A stretch of 64,000 bases of DNA. It comes from Oxalobacteraceae bacterium OTU3CAMAD1. GTDB taxonomy: Bacteria; Pseudomonadota; Gammaproteobacteria; Burkholderiales; Burkholderiaceae_D. Each line of letters starts with the position of its first letter. Position 1 is the first letter of the stretch. Under the pieces are notes generated by a model, which was not told where the DNA came from, ran no database searches, and saw nothing but the letters and a program-made list of their open reading frames with translations. Both the position numbers and the translations under genes were made by a program. The DNA lies in assembly GCA_024123915.1 (NCBI GenBank), contig CP099650.1:3038001-3102000 (forward strand). The letters are read 5' to 3'. Positions 1 to 9,110 of this stretch are shown here, in pieces.

Positions 1-1
1 C

Positions 2-553
2 CTGCCGTCCGAGCGCGAGGTATTCCTGCACAGCGAGAACGGCCTGCTGGGCATGGGACCAGCGCCCGCGCCGGGCGAAGAGGATGAAGACCTGATCAAC
101 GCCGGCAAGCAGCCGGTCACCCTGCTGACAGGGGGAGCCTACTTTCACCATGGCGATTCTTTCGCGATGATGCGTGGCGGCCATCTGGACGTCTGCGTGC
201 TGGGCGCCTTCCAGGTGTCCGAGCACGGCGACCTGGCCAACTGGCATACCGGCGCGCCGGATGCGATACCGGCCGTCGGCGGTGCGATGGATCTGGCGAT
301 CGGCGCCAAGCAGGTGTTCGTGATGATGGACCATCTGACCAAGACCGGCGAGAGCAAGATCGTCGACCAGTGCACCTATCCGCTGACGGGCGTCGCCTGC
401 GTCAACCGCATCTATACTGACATGGCCGTGCTGGATGTGACGCCCGACGGTCTGGCGGTGCGCGAGATGGCGCCCGGATTGACCTTTGAAGAGTTGCAGG
501 CCGCCACCGGCACCAAGCTGCTGCCGCCAGCCATCGCCAACAACAGAATTTAA
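2..553 (+). CDS. pcaJ: 3-oxoadipate CoA-transferase subunit B (5' end cut by window edge)
   Basis: Transfers CoA from succinyl-CoA to 3-oxoadipate, the penultimate step of the beta-ketoadipate pathway, as a complex with subunit A (PcaI). The frame is open from base 2, so the start lies outside the window. The visible part begins just before the family signature HSENGLLGMGP, whose Glu carries the CoA thioester in SCOT-type transferases. It ends with the usual LTFEELQAATGTKL region. pcaF follows 15 bp downstream on the same strand. PcaI is expected immediately to the left. The pca context favours PcaJ over acetoacetate CoA-transferase (AtoA). Confidence 0.92.
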   Translation: MPSEREVFLHSENGLLGMGPAPAPGEEDEDLINAGKQPVTLLTGGAYFHHGDSFAMMRGGHLDVCVLGAFQVSEHGDLANWHTGAPDAIPAVGGAMDLAIGAKQVFVMMDHLTKTGESKIVDQCTYPLTGVACVNRIYTDMAVLDVTPDGLAVREMAPGLTFEELQAATGTKLLPPAIANNRI

Positions 554-568
554 TACGAGGATCGAAAA

Positions 569-1771
569 ATGAACGAAGCATATATCTGCGACGCGATCCG
601 CACCCCGATCGGCCGTTACGGCGGCGCGCTGAAGGACGTGCGTGCCGACGACCTGGGCGCGGTGCCGCTGCGCGAACTGATGAAGCGCAATCCAGGCGTG
701 CAGTGGGACCAGGTGGACGACGTGATCTACGGCTGCGCCAACCAGGCGGGCGAGGATAACCGCAACGTCGCGCGCATGTCGGCGCTGCTGGCCGGGCTGC
801 CGGAGCAGGTGCCCGGCACCACCTTGAACCGTCTTTGCGGCTCCGGCATGGATGCCGTGGGCACGGCCGCGCGCGCGATCCAGGCCGGCGACGCCTGCCT
901 GATGATCGCCGGCGGCGTCGAATCGATGACGCGCGCGCCTTTCGTAATGGGCAAGGCCGATTCGGCTTTCTCGCGCAGCGCCTCGCTGCAGGATACGACG
1001 ATGGGCTGGCGCTTCGTCAACAAGAAGATAAAGGAAGCCTACGGCACCGACACGATGCCGGAGACGGCGGAAAACGTCGCCCAGGATTTCAGCGTCAGCC
1101 GCTTGGACCAGGATGCGTTCGCGTTGGCGAGCCAGGAGCGGGCCGCGACCGCGATCGCCGCTGGCGTTTTCGAGCGCGAGATCGTGCCGGTGTCGATCCC
1201 GCAGAAGAAAGGGGACCCTGTCGTCTTCGCGCAGGACGAGCATCCGCGCGCGACGACCATGGAAGCGCTGGCCAAGCTGAAAGGCGTGGTGCGTCCCGAA
1301 GGCAGCGTCACCGCCGGTAACGCCTCCGGCATCAACGACGGCGCCTGCGCGCTGTTGATCGCCAGTGGCGACGCCATGCAAAAGCACGGCCTCAAGCCGC
1401 TCGCGCGCATCGTCGGCATGGCCACCGCCGGCGTGGCGCCACGCGTGATGGGCATCGGCCCGGTACCGGCGGTGCAAAAGCTGCTGCGCCAGACCGGGCT
1501 GACCCTGGAACAGATGGACCTGATCGAATTGAACGAAGCATTCGCCGCACAAGGCCTGGCCGTGCTGCGCGAACTGGGTTTGAATGCCGACGATCCGCGT
1601 GTGAACCCCAACGGTGGCGCGATCGCCCTGGGCCATCCGCTGGGCATGAGCGGCGCGCGCCTGGTCACCACCGCCACCTATCAGCTCCATCGCAGCGGCG
1701 GCCGCTACGCGCTGTGCACCATGTGCATCGGCGTGGGGCAGGGCATCGCGATGATCATCGAAAGGGTGTAA
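569..1771 (+). CDS. pcaF: 3-oxoadipyl-CoA thiolase
   Basis: Cleaves 3-oxoadipyl-CoA with CoA into succinyl-CoA and acetyl-CoA, the last step of the beta-ketoadipate pathway. The 400-residue length is normal for the thiolase family. Visible motifs are the acyl-accepting Cys90 in [12 protein letters not shown], His356 in [16 protein letters not shown], and the C-terminal general-base Cys386 in [10 protein letters not shown]. The ATG has GAGG about 8 bp upstream. It follows pcaJ closely, so the two are presumably cotranscribed. An AtoB-type acetoacetyl-CoA thiolase is the alternative, made less likely by the linked pca genes. Confidence 0.93.
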   Translation: MNEAYICDAIRTPIGRYGGALKDVRADDLGAVPLRELMKRNPGVQWDQVDDVIYGCANQAGEDNRNVARMSALLAGLPEQVPGTTLNRLCGSGMDAVGTAARAIQAGDACLMIAGGVESMTRAPFVMGKADSAFSRSASLQDTTMGWRFVNKKIKEAYGTDTMPETAENVAQDFSVSRLDQDAFALASQERAATAIAAGVFEREIVPVSIPQKKGDPVVFAQDEHPRATTMEALAKLKGVVRPEGSVTAGNASGINDGACALLIASGDAMQKHGLKPLARIVGMATAGVAPRVMGIGPVPAVQKLLRQTGLTLEQMDLIELNEAFAAQGLAVLRELGLNADDPRVNPNGGAIALGHPLGMSGARLVTTATYQLHRSGGRYALCTMCIGVGQGIAMIIERV

Positions 1772-1812
1772 AGCCGCTGTGATTTAATGTAATTCCAAGT
1801 GCAGGAGACAAA

Positions 1813-1875
1813 ATGAACAAGCAAAAAAACGGCGTCAATGAGCGCCTTGCGTATCGCCGGAGGCAGCCATGCTAG
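1813..1875 (+). other. 20-codon ORF overlapping the livH start
   Basis: A good ribosome binding site (GCAGGAGACAAA) precedes an ATG at 1813. The reading frame runs MNKQKNG... for 20 codons and stops at TAG 1873-1875, seven bases inside livH. The start resembles the Lys-rich beginning of a signal peptide. This is exactly where LIV-type operons usually carry the substrate-binding-protein gene, which is missing here. It could be a deletion scar of that gene or a leader peptide that couples translation to livH. No product function is claimed. Confidence 0.4.
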
Positions 1876-2735
1876 GAAATCTCGCCGGCGTGCTGTTTGA
1901 CGGCATCGCCTATGGCAGCCTCCTTTTCCTCATCAGCGTCGGCCTGTCGGTCACGATGGGGATGATGAACTTTATTAACCTGGCCCACGGCGCGTTCGCC
2001 ATGCTGGGCGGGTATGTCAGCGTGATGCTGCTGTCACGCCTTGGCGTGCCGTTCCTGGCGTCGCTGCCGCTGGCGTTCATCGCCTCCGCCGTGGTGGGGC
2101 TGGTGCTGGAGCGGACGCTGTATCGCCGCCTGTACAAGGCCAGTCACCTCGATCAGGTGCTGTTCTCCATCGGCCTGACCTTCATGTCCGTGGCCGCTGC
2201 CACCTTCTTCTTCGGACCAACGCAGCAGCCGGTCACCTTGCCGGCCTGGCTGCATGGACAGGTATCGCTGTTTGGCCTCGATGTGGGCGCCTACAGGCTG
2301 TTCCTGATCGGTATCGTGGTATTGATCACCATCGCGCTTGGACTGCTGATCGAGCGCACCCGCTTCGGCGCGCAGATCCGCGCTTCGGTCGACAATCAAA
2401 CCGCGTCGGCGGGCCTTGGCATCAACGTCAGCCTGGTGTTCAGCCTGACCTTCGCGCTGGGTTCCGGCCTGGCCGGCCTGGGTGGCGGCCTTGGCATCGA
2501 CGTGCTGGGCCTCGATCCGACCTTCCCGATCAAATACATGGTCTACTTCCTGCTCGTCGTGGCGGTGGGCGGCGCCGGCACCATCAAGGGGCCGTTGCTG
2601 GCAGCGCTGATACTGGGCGTGTTCGACGTCGCCGGCAAATACTATGTGCCTGAAATCGGCGCCTTCGTCATCTACGCGCTGATGGTGGTGCTGTTGATCG
2701 TCTTCCCCGCTGGCCTGGTGCGGAGGAAAGCATGA
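1869..2735 (+). CDS. livH: Branched-chain-amino-acid-type ABC transporter permease
   Basis: Inner-membrane permease of the LivH family (288 residues, about eight hydrophobic segments, family hallmark GLSVTMGMMNFINLAHG near the N-terminus). It pairs with LivM and the LivG/LivF ATPases to import a substrate across the inner membrane. Start chosen at ATG 1869 with GGAGG six bases upstream. The stop overlaps livM by 4 bp (ATGA). Location directly behind pcaJF suggests the substrate is an aromatic or dicarboxylic acid of the pathway rather than an amino acid; this is inferred from context. Confidence 0.88.
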   Translation: MLGNLAGVLFDGIAYGSLLFLISVGLSVTMGMMNFINLAHGAFAMLGGYVSVMLLSRLGVPFLASLPLAFIASAVVGLVLERTLYRRLYKASHLDQVLFSIGLTFMSVAAATFFFGPTQQPVTLPAWLHGQVSLFGLDVGAYRLFLIGIVVLITIALGLLIERTRFGAQIRASVDNQTASAGLGINVSLVFSLTFALGSGLAGLGGGLGIDVLGLDPTFPIKYMVYFLLVVAVGGAGTIKGPLLAALILGVFDVAGKYYVPEIGAFVIYALMVVLLIVFPAGLVRRKA

Positions 2736-3772
2736 ACGCCTTTACCGAAACCGCAACTGCTCCCATCGCAAAGACCGTCATGACGCCACTACAGAAACGC
2801 CAACTGAACCTGCCGAACGACCGCTGGAAGCCGCTGGAAATCGTCTTCTGGCTGATGCCGGTGGCCGCGTACTTCTTCTTCCCCGGCTATCTGGTGCTGA
2901 TCAGCCAGATCATGATCATCGGCTTGTTCGCGCTGTCGCTGGATCTGATCCTGGGCTACGCCGGCATCGTCTCGCTGGGACATGCAGCCTTCTTCGGCCT
3001 GGGCGCCTACACCGCCGGTTTGCTGGCGGTGCATGGCTGGGGCGAGCCGCTGAGCGGCCTGCTGGCCGGCGCGGTGGTGGCGGGCGTGTTCGGCTTCGTC
3101 ACATCGTTCCTCGTCGTGCGCGGCCAGGATTTGACGCGGTTGATGGTCACCATGGGCATCTGCCTGATGCTGCACGAAGCGGCCAACAAGGCGTCCTTTA
3201 TCACCGGCGGCGTCGATGGCCTGTCCGGCATGATGGTCGGTAAGCTGTTCGGTGTGTTCGAATTCGATTTGAACGGAACGGTGGCCTTCTGGTACAGCTT
3301 TGCTGTGCTGTTCATTCTGTTCGTGGTGCTCCGCCGCGTGGTCAAGTCACCGTTCGGTTTGAGCCTGATCGGCATCCGTGAAGGCGTGCGCCGCATGCCT
3401 TCGCTGGGCGTCAACGTCAATCGCCGCCTGATCGCCATCTTCACCGCCGCCGCTGCCATCGCCGGCGTGGCCGGCGCGCTGCTGGCGCAGACGACGCAGT
3501 TTGTCGGACTCGATGCGCTGGGCTTCCCGCGCTCGGCCGAACTGCTGATCATGCTGGTGCTGGGCGGGACCGGGCGCCTTTACGGCGCGCTGATCGGCGC
3601 CGCCGTGTTCATGGTGGCGCAGGACTATATCGCCGGCCTGAATCCGGCCTACTGGCAGTTCTATATCGGCCTGCTGCTGGTGCTCATCGTGCTGTTCGCG
3701 CGCGGCGGCATCCTGGGTGGCCTGGAGAAGATCGCCCAGCGTTTCAAACCATCCCGTAAGGAGCAGGCATGA
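2732..3772 (+). CDS. livM: Branched-chain-amino-acid-type ABC transporter permease
   Basis: Second permease of the LIV-type importer (346 residues, LivM family). About 50 N-terminal residues, including a polar TPLQKRQLNLPNDRW stretch, precede the first membrane span. Family features include LDLILGYAGIVSLGHAAFFGLGAY and LVLGGTGRLYGALIGA. Start overlaps livH by ATGA and the stop overlaps livG by ATGA, indicating translational coupling. Function is shared with livH, livG and livF. Confidence 0.87.
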   Translation: MNAFTETATAPIAKTVMTPLQKRQLNLPNDRWKPLEIVFWLMPVAAYFFFPGYLVLISQIMIIGLFALSLDLILGYAGIVSLGHAAFFGLGAYTAGLLAVHGWGEPLSGLLAGAVVAGVFGFVTSFLVVRGQDLTRLMVTMGICLMLHEAANKASFITGGVDGLSGMMVGKLFGVFEFDLNGTVAFWYSFAVLFILFVVLRRVVKSPFGLSLIGIREGVRRMPSLGVNVNRRLIAIFTAAAAIAGVAGALLAQTTQFVGLDALGFPRSAELLIMLVLGGTGRLYGALIGAAVFMVAQDYIAGLNPAYWQFYIGLLLVLIVLFARGGILGGLEKIAQRFKPSRKEQA

Positions 3773-4527
3773 GCCAGGACACCACACTGCGCACCGAAGG
3801 CCTGAGCAAGCGCTGGGGCGGATTCGTCGCCAACAGCGATGTGACGTTGACCTTCGAGCCGGGCGCGCGCCACGCGCTCATCGGCCCTAACGGCGCCGGC
3901 AAAACCACCTTCATCAATCTGCTGACCGGCGGCTTCATGCCCAGCAGCGGCAAGGTTTATCTGGGCGGCGAAGACATCACCAATCTGCCGCAGCACGAGC
4001 GGGTACATCGCGGCATGACGCGCACCTTCCAGCTCAACACCCTGTTCGCGGGGATGACGGTGCTGGAATCGGTGGCGCTGGCCATCAGCGAGCGTCGCGG
4101 CTTGCAGTCGGTTTGGTACAAGACGGTGGAAAACCATTCGGACGTCATCGACGAGGCGATGGAGCTGCTGGCCACCTTGAAACTGACCGACCAGGCCAAC
4201 AGCATCACCCGCAGCATGGCCTACGGCAAACAGCGGCTGGTGGAGATAGCGCTTGCGCTGGCGACCAAGCCGCGCATCCTGCTGCTGGACGAACCTGCGG
4301 CCGGCATCCCTTCGGCCGAAAGCAAGGAGCTGTTCGAAGTGCTGACGCAACTGCCGCGCGATGTGACGGTGCTCTTCATCGAACACGATATGGGGCTGGT
4401 GTTCCGCTTCGCCGACCGCATCACGGTCATGGTGGGCGGGAAGGTGCTGACCGAGGGCACGCCGGAGGAAATCGCGGCGGACCCGCGAGTGAAGGAAGTG
4501 TATCTGGGGGAGGCCGAACATGCGTGA
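3769..4527 (+). CDS. livG: LIV-type ABC transporter ATP-binding protein
   Basis: Cytoplasmic ATPase of the importer (252 residues). Walker A is GPNGAGKT (39-46), the signature loop is MAYGKQR (150-156), and Walker B is LLLDEP (171-176). LivG proteins usually have LSYG in the signature; here the first residue is Met. The C-terminal EIAADPRVKEVYLGE is the typical LivG ending. Starts in a 4-bp overlap with livM and overlaps livF by 8 bp. Confidence 0.9.
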   Translation: MSQDTTLRTEGLSKRWGGFVANSDVTLTFEPGARHALIGPNGAGKTTFINLLTGGFMPSSGKVYLGGEDITNLPQHERVHRGMTRTFQLNTLFAGMTVLESVALAISERRGLQSVWYKTVENHSDVIDEAMELLATLKLTDQANSITRSMAYGKQRLVEIALALATKPRILLLDEPAAGIPSAESKELFEVLTQLPRDVTVLFIEHDMGLVFRFADRITVMVGGKVLTEGTPEEIAADPRVKEVYLGEAEHA

Positions 4528-5221
4528 GTTACTGGCGCTCGATAAAGTCACCGCCGGCTACGGCGAGTCTATCGTGCTGGAAGATGTGTCTTTTACGATG
4601 AATGAAGGCGACAGCCTGGCGCTGTTGGGCCGCAATGGCGTGGGCAAAACCAGCCTGCTGGTGACGTTGATGGGATTGACTCGGCTGCACGGCGGCGGCA
4701 TCCGCTGGGACGGCAACGACATCGCGCGCATGCCGACGCACAAGCGCTCGCGCTCGGGCCTGGGCTGGGTGCCGCAGGAACGCCATATGTTCCCGTCGCT
4801 GACGGTGGAGGAGCACTTGACCGTGGTCGCCCGTCCGGGTCCGTGGAATTTGCAGAAGGTGTATCAGATCTTCCCGCGCCTGTTCGAGCGCCGCACCAAC
4901 ATGGGCAACCAGTTGTCCGGCGGCGAGCAACAGATGGTGGCGATCGCGCGCGCGCTGATGACCAATCCGCGCATCCTGCTGCTGGACGAGCCGATGGAGG
5001 GCCTGGCGCCGATCATCGTGCAGGAGCTGGTGCGGGTGATCCGCAAGCTGGTGGAGGAGGAGGGCATGTCAGTGATCGTGGTGGAGCAGCATGCGCGTCT
5101 GGCGCTGTCGCTGACCAAGCGCGCCATCGTGCTCGATCGCGGCCGCATCGTTCATGACTCGGACAGCGCCAGCCTGCTGGCCGACGGCGACAAGCTCGAT
5201 AAGCTGGTGTCGGTGGCCTAA
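4520..5221 (+). CDS. livF: LIV-type ABC transporter ATP-binding protein
   Basis: Second ATPase of the importer (233 residues). Walker A GRNGVGKT (37-44), signature LSGGEQQ (132-138), Walker B LLLDEP (153-158). Heterodimerises with LivG by family knowledge. Last gene of the pcaJF-livHMGF run. It is followed by a strong hairpin and a convergent gene, so the operon probably ends here. Confidence 0.9.
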   Translation: MRELLALDKVTAGYGESIVLEDVSFTMNEGDSLALLGRNGVGKTSLLVTLMGLTRLHGGGIRWDGNDIARMPTHKRSRSGLGWVPQERHMFPSLTVEEHLTVVARPGPWNLQKVYQIFPRLFERRTNMGNQLSGGEQQMVAIARALMTNPRILLLDEPMEGLAPIIVQELVRVIRKLVEEEGMSVIVVEQHARLALSLTKRAIVLDRGRIVHDSDSASLLADGDKLDKLVSVA

Positions 5222-5272
5222 AGCGAGAAGGCACCCTGTGTGCTTTCACCTATGCGCTTGCGTCACCTCTTA

Positions 5273-5300
5273 GGGGTCGGACCCGCATGGGTCCGACCCC
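5273..5300. terminator. Perfect 12-bp hairpin between convergent genes
   Basis: GGGGTCGGACCC and its exact reverse complement flank a GCAT loop, giving a 28-bp perfect palindrome in the 100-bp gap between livF (+) and the cache-protein gene (-). There is no T-run, so it is either a REP-like palindrome or a bidirectional transcription barrier. Motifs of this GGGGTC...GACCCC kind are, as far as I recall, common between genes in Oxalobacteraceae. Confidence 0.6.
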
Positions 5301-5321
5301 GGTCGGCCTTGCGGGTTATTC

Positions 5322-5783
5322 TTATTTCTTGTAGATGCCGACGCCGACGGTGTACTTGCCGGCCGCCAGTCGGATGTAGGAGGTCTTTGGTTCCAGGGCC
5401 TTGGTCACCGGATTGACCCAGGTGTAATCGACCCAACCTGGTTTGTTCGACATCGCGACGTCGAGCATATCCTTGGTGAAGCGCTTGCCGTTGGCGTCCT
5501 TCAGTTCCGACATGTCCTTGCCGTTCATTTTCGGATTGGCGGCGTGGCAGGTCATCTTCATTTTCTCGTCCTGGACGAAGACGTACAACTCGCCCTGGAT
5601 GTAGCCTCCCTTGGGATCGGCAAAGTCCTTGCAGGCTTCTTCCGCGCCCTTTTTCTCGATGTTGGCGACGGCCTTGTCGACCAGTGCGATCACTTCCGCC
5701 TTGGATGCGTTCTGCGCGAACGCCGGCAGCGCGGCGGCCAGCATGATGACCGCCAGCGAAGGGACGAGGGTGGATGATTTCAT
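5322..5783 (-). CDS. Exported small cache-domain protein
   Basis: A 153-residue protein. The N-terminal signal peptide (MKSSTLVPSLAVIMLAAALPAFA, likely cut before QNA) is followed by one domain resembling the single-cache (sCache_2) fold: an amphipathic helix KAEVIALVDKAVANIEKKG, then DPKGGYIQGELYVFVQDEKM and a C-terminal GWVDYTWVNPVTKALEPKTSY strand set. In chemoreceptors this fold binds small organic acids. Here it stands alone, presumably in the periplasm, and may be a ligand-binding accessory. The start at 5783 has AGGAG upstream; an in-frame extension further upstream lacks one. Convergent with livF. Confidence 0.72.
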   Translation of the reverse strand: MKSSTLVPSLAVIMLAAALPAFAQNASKAEVIALVDKAVANIEKKGAEEACKDFADPKGGYIQGELYVFVQDEKMKMTCHAANPKMNGKDMSELKDANGKRFTKDMLDVAMSNKPGWVDYTWVNPVTKALEPKTSYIRLAAGKYTVGVGIYKK

Positions 5784-5875
5784 GTTGTCTCCTGTCTTGT
5801 TATGGATTGTTTTCCGGTGTTCCGGTACAAACCATGTTAGCGCAACAGGTGTTTGCTTGACAGGAGGAAATGCGA

Positions 5876-6829
5876 TTAGAGGTCGAGATACAACACTGGC
5901 GTAAGCGATCGCGAAACGCACGGCATGAAGCAGGCATTGGCCTGCTTTTCCGCGTCGCTCAACACCGAGTCGAGATGTTCGGGCCGGCCGTCCAGTACAA
6001 CGGTGCGGCAGGTGCCGCAGACGCCGACTTCGCACGAGCAGTCGATCGCGATGCCGGCATCGTGCAGGCACGCGAGCGCACTGCTACCGGCGCGGACGTC
6101 TACGTCGCGCCCGGAGCGCACCAGCCGCAAGGTGAAAGGCGCCTCTCCCGCAGCCGGCGATGGAGCGCCGAACGATTCCTTGTGTACCGAATTGGCCCCG
6201 AAGCGCGCCGCGCCCAAAGCGATGACTGCGTCCATGAACGGGGCGGGACCGCATGTGTAGACTGTGGTTTCCGATACAGGTGCGGCCCGCATCATGGCCT
6301 CCATTCGGGCCGCGTTGTCCTGTGGCGTCAGGCCCGCGACCACGACGACGTGGGCGGCCAGTGGGCCGTTCTCCAATTCATCCATGAAGGCAATCGCTTC
6401 TTCGCCGCGAACGAAGTACGCCAGCTGGAAAGGCCGGCCGGCGCGCTGCAACGCGTAAGCCATCGACAGCAGTGGCGTGATGCCGATGCCGCCGGCGAAC
6501 AGCAGGTGCATGCCTGTCGAAGGCCGCAGCGAGAAGGCATTGCGCGGCTGGCCTAGCGTTAGCGTACGGCCTTCGGCAGCCTGCTGATGCAACCACTCGG
6601 AGCCGCCGCGCGAGTTCGGATCGCGCCTGACTGCAATTCGGTAGCTGTCGCTTGAGGGCTGGCGGCAGCATAGCGAGTATTGCCGTGTCATGCCATTGCC
6701 AAGGGTGACGTCGATATGTGCCCCAGCTTCGTATCGCGGGAGCATTGAGGCGTCGGCGGCGCGCAGTTCGAAGATGCGGACGTCCCCGCAGTCCTCGATC
6801 GAAGTGATGATCGCTTCCATCCTTGTCAC
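5876..6829 (-). CDS. Phthalate-dioxygenase-type reductase, VanB-like
   Basis: Electron-transfer partner of the adjacent Rieske oxygenase (317 residues). Domains in order: flavin-binding barrel with RQYSLC, NAD(P)-binding domain with GGIGITPLLSM and CGPAPFMDAV, and a C-terminal plant-type [2Fe-2S] ferredoxin domain with Cys266, Cys271, Cys274 and Cys304. The start overlaps the oxygenase stop as GTGA (GTG at 6829); an ATG three codons later (6820) is an alternative. Paralogous to VanB at 12857. Substrate of the pair is not determined by the reductase. Confidence 0.88.
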   Translation of the reverse strand: MTRMEAIITSIEDCGDVRIFELRAADASMLPRYEAGAHIDVTLGNGMTRQYSLCCRQPSSDSYRIAVRRDPNSRGGSEWLHQQAAEGRTLTLGQPRNAFSLRPSTGMHLLFAGGIGITPLLSMAYALQRAGRPFQLAYFVRGEEAIAFMDELENGPLAAHVVVVAGLTPQDNAARMEAMMRAAPVSETTVYTCGPAPFMDAVIALGAARFGANSVHKESFGAPSPAAGEAPFTLRLVRSGRDVDVRAGSSALACLHDAGIAIDCSCEVGVCGTCRTVVLDGRPEHLDSVLSDAEKQANACFMPCVSRSLTPVLYLDL

Positions 6830-7845
6830 GCCTGTTCGGCGATGTGCAGCGCGATGATGCGGCGGGCGCGATTGGCCCCGGCGTCGACATGGATGTCCAC
6901 CATCGGCGCATCGGAGAACTGCTGCATGTTGCGATACTGCGCCTCGATGATCACGCGGTCCTCCTCGAAGGTTTGCTCGGTCTGGCGGTAGACCAGTTCC
7001 GCGTTGTCCGGCTGGTCTGGATGGGCGGAGCTGGCCATGGTCCAGAAGTAGTGCGAGGTGGTGTCCGTCTCCGGCGTGATGCCGTGGAAGCCGCGCATAT
7101 GGAAACCGCCGCGCAGCGGATCGTCGAGCGGTTCGGCGCCGGCATCGACGGCGCCGGTGAAGATCTGCAAATGGCTACCTTTGAAGTCGATCTCCTGCCA
7201 ACGGTCGATCGCGCCCTTGAACGGCCAGGCGGCGGAGTAGGTGGCCGGCGGCTGCGAGGCTTTCATCCATCGCACCACGCGCACATTGTCGCCCTCGGAA
7301 GTCACCGTGGTCGGCGCTTCCATGTGGGTGCGGGCGTTGCCGCCGATGGTTTTGCCGTGCACGTAGCCGACGTGGCTGAGGTCCAGCAGGTTGTCGTGGA
7401 TTAGCTGATACGGCGCCTGGTAGTGGAAGGCGCCGCCCTTGTAGCGGTAGCGCGGATCGTCGTGCGCGGGCACCTCGGGTGGAGGGCTCGGCGGCTGGCT
7501 GTCGGCATCGGCGCCGAACCAGATCCAGATCACCTGGTTGCGTACCGCCGACGTATAGGCCTTGACCTTGGCCTTGCCGGGGATTTTCACCTGGCCCGGA
7601 ATCTCGATGCAGACGCCGCTGGGCGCATACAGCAGGCCGTGGTAGCCGCAGCGGATGCCGCCGCCGTCGATGGAACCGCAGGAGAGTGGGACGCTGCGGT
7701 GGCAGCAGCGATCCTCCAACGCGGCGATCTCGCCGGCGGCGGTGCGGAACAAAACGATGGGCTGATTGAGTAGCGTGCGCGCCAGTGGTTTGTCCTGCAA
7801 CTCCCACGCGAAGCCCGCGACGTACCATTGATTCAGAGGGAACAT
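6826..7845 (-). CDS. Rieske aromatic oxygenase, VanA-like
   Basis: Terminal oxygenase (339 residues) of the vanillate demethylase / phenoxybenzoate dioxygenase type. The Rieske [2Fe-2S] ligands are Cys47, His49, Cys66 and His69 (CxH...CGYH). The mononuclear iron site is visible as Asp155-x2-His158-x4-His163 in DLSHVGYVH. It is clearly diverged from the canonical VanA at 11808, so it probably acts on a different methoxy- or carboxy-aromatic. AGGAG precedes the ATG at 7845. Sits between its binding protein (upstream) and its reductase (4-bp overlap downstream). Confidence 0.87.
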   Translation of the reverse strand: MFPLNQWYVAGFAWELQDKPLARTLLNQPIVLFRTAAGEIAALEDRCCHRSVPLSCGSIDGGGIRCGYHGLLYAPSGVCIEIPGQVKIPGKAKVKAYTSAVRNQVIWIWFGADADSQPPSPPPEVPAHDDPRYRYKGGAFHYQAPYQLIHDNLLDLSHVGYVHGKTIGGNARTHMEAPTTVTSEGDNVRVVRWMKASQPPATYSAAWPFKGAIDRWQEIDFKGSHLQIFTGAVDAGAEPLDDPLRGGFHMRGFHGITPETDTTSHYFWTMASSAHPDQPDNAELVYRQTEQTFEEDRVIIEAQYRNMQQFSDAPMVDIHVDAGANRARRIIALHIAEQA

Positions 7846-7867
7846 GACTTTACTCCTGTGGATTGAT

Positions 7868-9046
7868 TTAGTTGGGTTTGGCGGGATCGCGCACGCCGTC
7901 GTAGCGGTCTATCTCGACGGCGCCGTAGCGGCCGTCGGCCAGCTTGTCGATGCGGCGTATGTAGATCGTCTGGACGATGTCGTTGGTTTTGTCGTCGATG
8001 CTGACCGTGCCGCGCGGGCTTGCGGCCTTATAGCCTTTTAGCGCGGCCATGAAAGTAGGGCCGTCGGCGTTGCCTTTGGTGCGGGTCAGGGTGGCAGCGA
8101 TCAAGGCCATGCCGTCATAGGCGGATGCGGCCTGGAAGTTGGGCTTGAAACGGCCGTTGACGGTCTTGGCGAATGCCGCCGTGAAGGCGGCGTTGTCGGC
8201 GCCGGGACGGAACGACGAGTAGAAACCGGCGGTGTAGATACCGTTCATCGCCTCGCCGGCGGCGTTCAACACGTCTTCGTCGGCCCAGCCTTCGCCGCCA
8301 AGGAAGCGGATACCGGCTTTATCCAGCCCTTTCTCTTTGTAAGCCTTCATGAACGAGACCATGGGCTGGCCGTTGGGCAGGAAGACGTGGATGGCGTCCG
8401 GCTTGGCGTCCTTGATGCGTTGCAGGTAGGCGCTGAAGTCGATGGTGGTCAGCGGCACTTTGACGCTGTCGACGATGGTGCCACCAAGCGCGGTGAAGCT
8501 GCTGCTGAACCAGGTGTGCGCGTCATGCCCCGGCGCGTAGTCCGCGACGATGGAGAACACGCGGCGCGAGCCGGTCTTGTAAGCCCATTCGGCCAGCGGC
8601 TTGACCGACTGTGCGATGGTGTAGGAGGTGCGCGTGATGTACGGCGATCGGGTGGTAATGGTCGACGCGGCGGCATTCATGACCACCATCGGTTTCTTTG
8701 CGCGGTCCGCCACGGCGGCCGCCGACATGGCGTTGGGCGTGAAAACGAAACCTGCGAGGATGTCGACTTTGTCGCGGCTGATTAATTCGGTCGCCAGGCG
8801 CTTGGCGACATCGGCCTGGGCGCCCGTATCGTCCTTGTAAATGACTTCCAGCTTCCTGCCGGCGACGGTGTCGCCGTTCATGCGCAGCCAGGTATCGATA
8901 CCGGCCTTCATTTGCTCGCCGCTAGGCGCTGCCACACCGCTCAGCGAGGTGATGACGCCGATGCGCACCGGCTGCGTTTCCGCCGCATGACTGTGCAAAG
9001 AGATGGATAGCAGGGCGCCCGCCAGCGCAAGTCGAATGCGATACAT
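7868..9046 (-). CDS. LIV-type ABC transporter substrate-binding protein
   Basis: Periplasmic type-1 binding protein (392 residues; signal peptide MYRIRLALAGALLSISLHSHA). Family features include VRIGVITSLSGVAAPSGEQ at the mature N-terminus and LEVIYKDDTGAQADVAKRLATEL. Start chosen at ATG 9046 with GGAGAC upstream; a longer frame upstream would bury the signal peptide. First gene of a minus-strand operon with the Rieske pair, and divergent from a LysR gene. No permease or ATPase accompanies it, so it may serve livHMGF at 1869-5221, which lacks a binding protein. Confidence 0.88.
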   Translation of the reverse strand: MYRIRLALAGALLSISLHSHAAETQPVRIGVITSLSGVAAPSGEQMKAGIDTWLRMNGDTVAGRKLEVIYKDDTGAQADVAKRLATELISRDKVDILAGFVFTPNAMSAAAVADRAKKPMVVMNAAASTITTRSPYITRTSYTIAQSVKPLAEWAYKTGSRRVFSIVADYAPGHDAHTWFSSSFTALGGTIVDSVKVPLTTIDFSAYLQRIKDAKPDAIHVFLPNGQPMVSFMKAYKEKGLDKAGIRFLGGEGWADEDVLNAAGEAMNGIYTAGFYSSFRPGADNAAFTAAFAKTVNGRFKPNFQAASAYDGMALIAATLTRTKGNADGPTFMAALKGYKAASPRGTVSIDDKTNDIVQTIYIRRIDKLADGRYGAVEIDRYDGVRDPAKPN

Positions 9047-9110
9047 GGTTGTCTCCGTTGTGGTTGTTTTACGGCTTTGTTGTGAGGCTATGATCACGCA
9101 AGTAGTCGTA

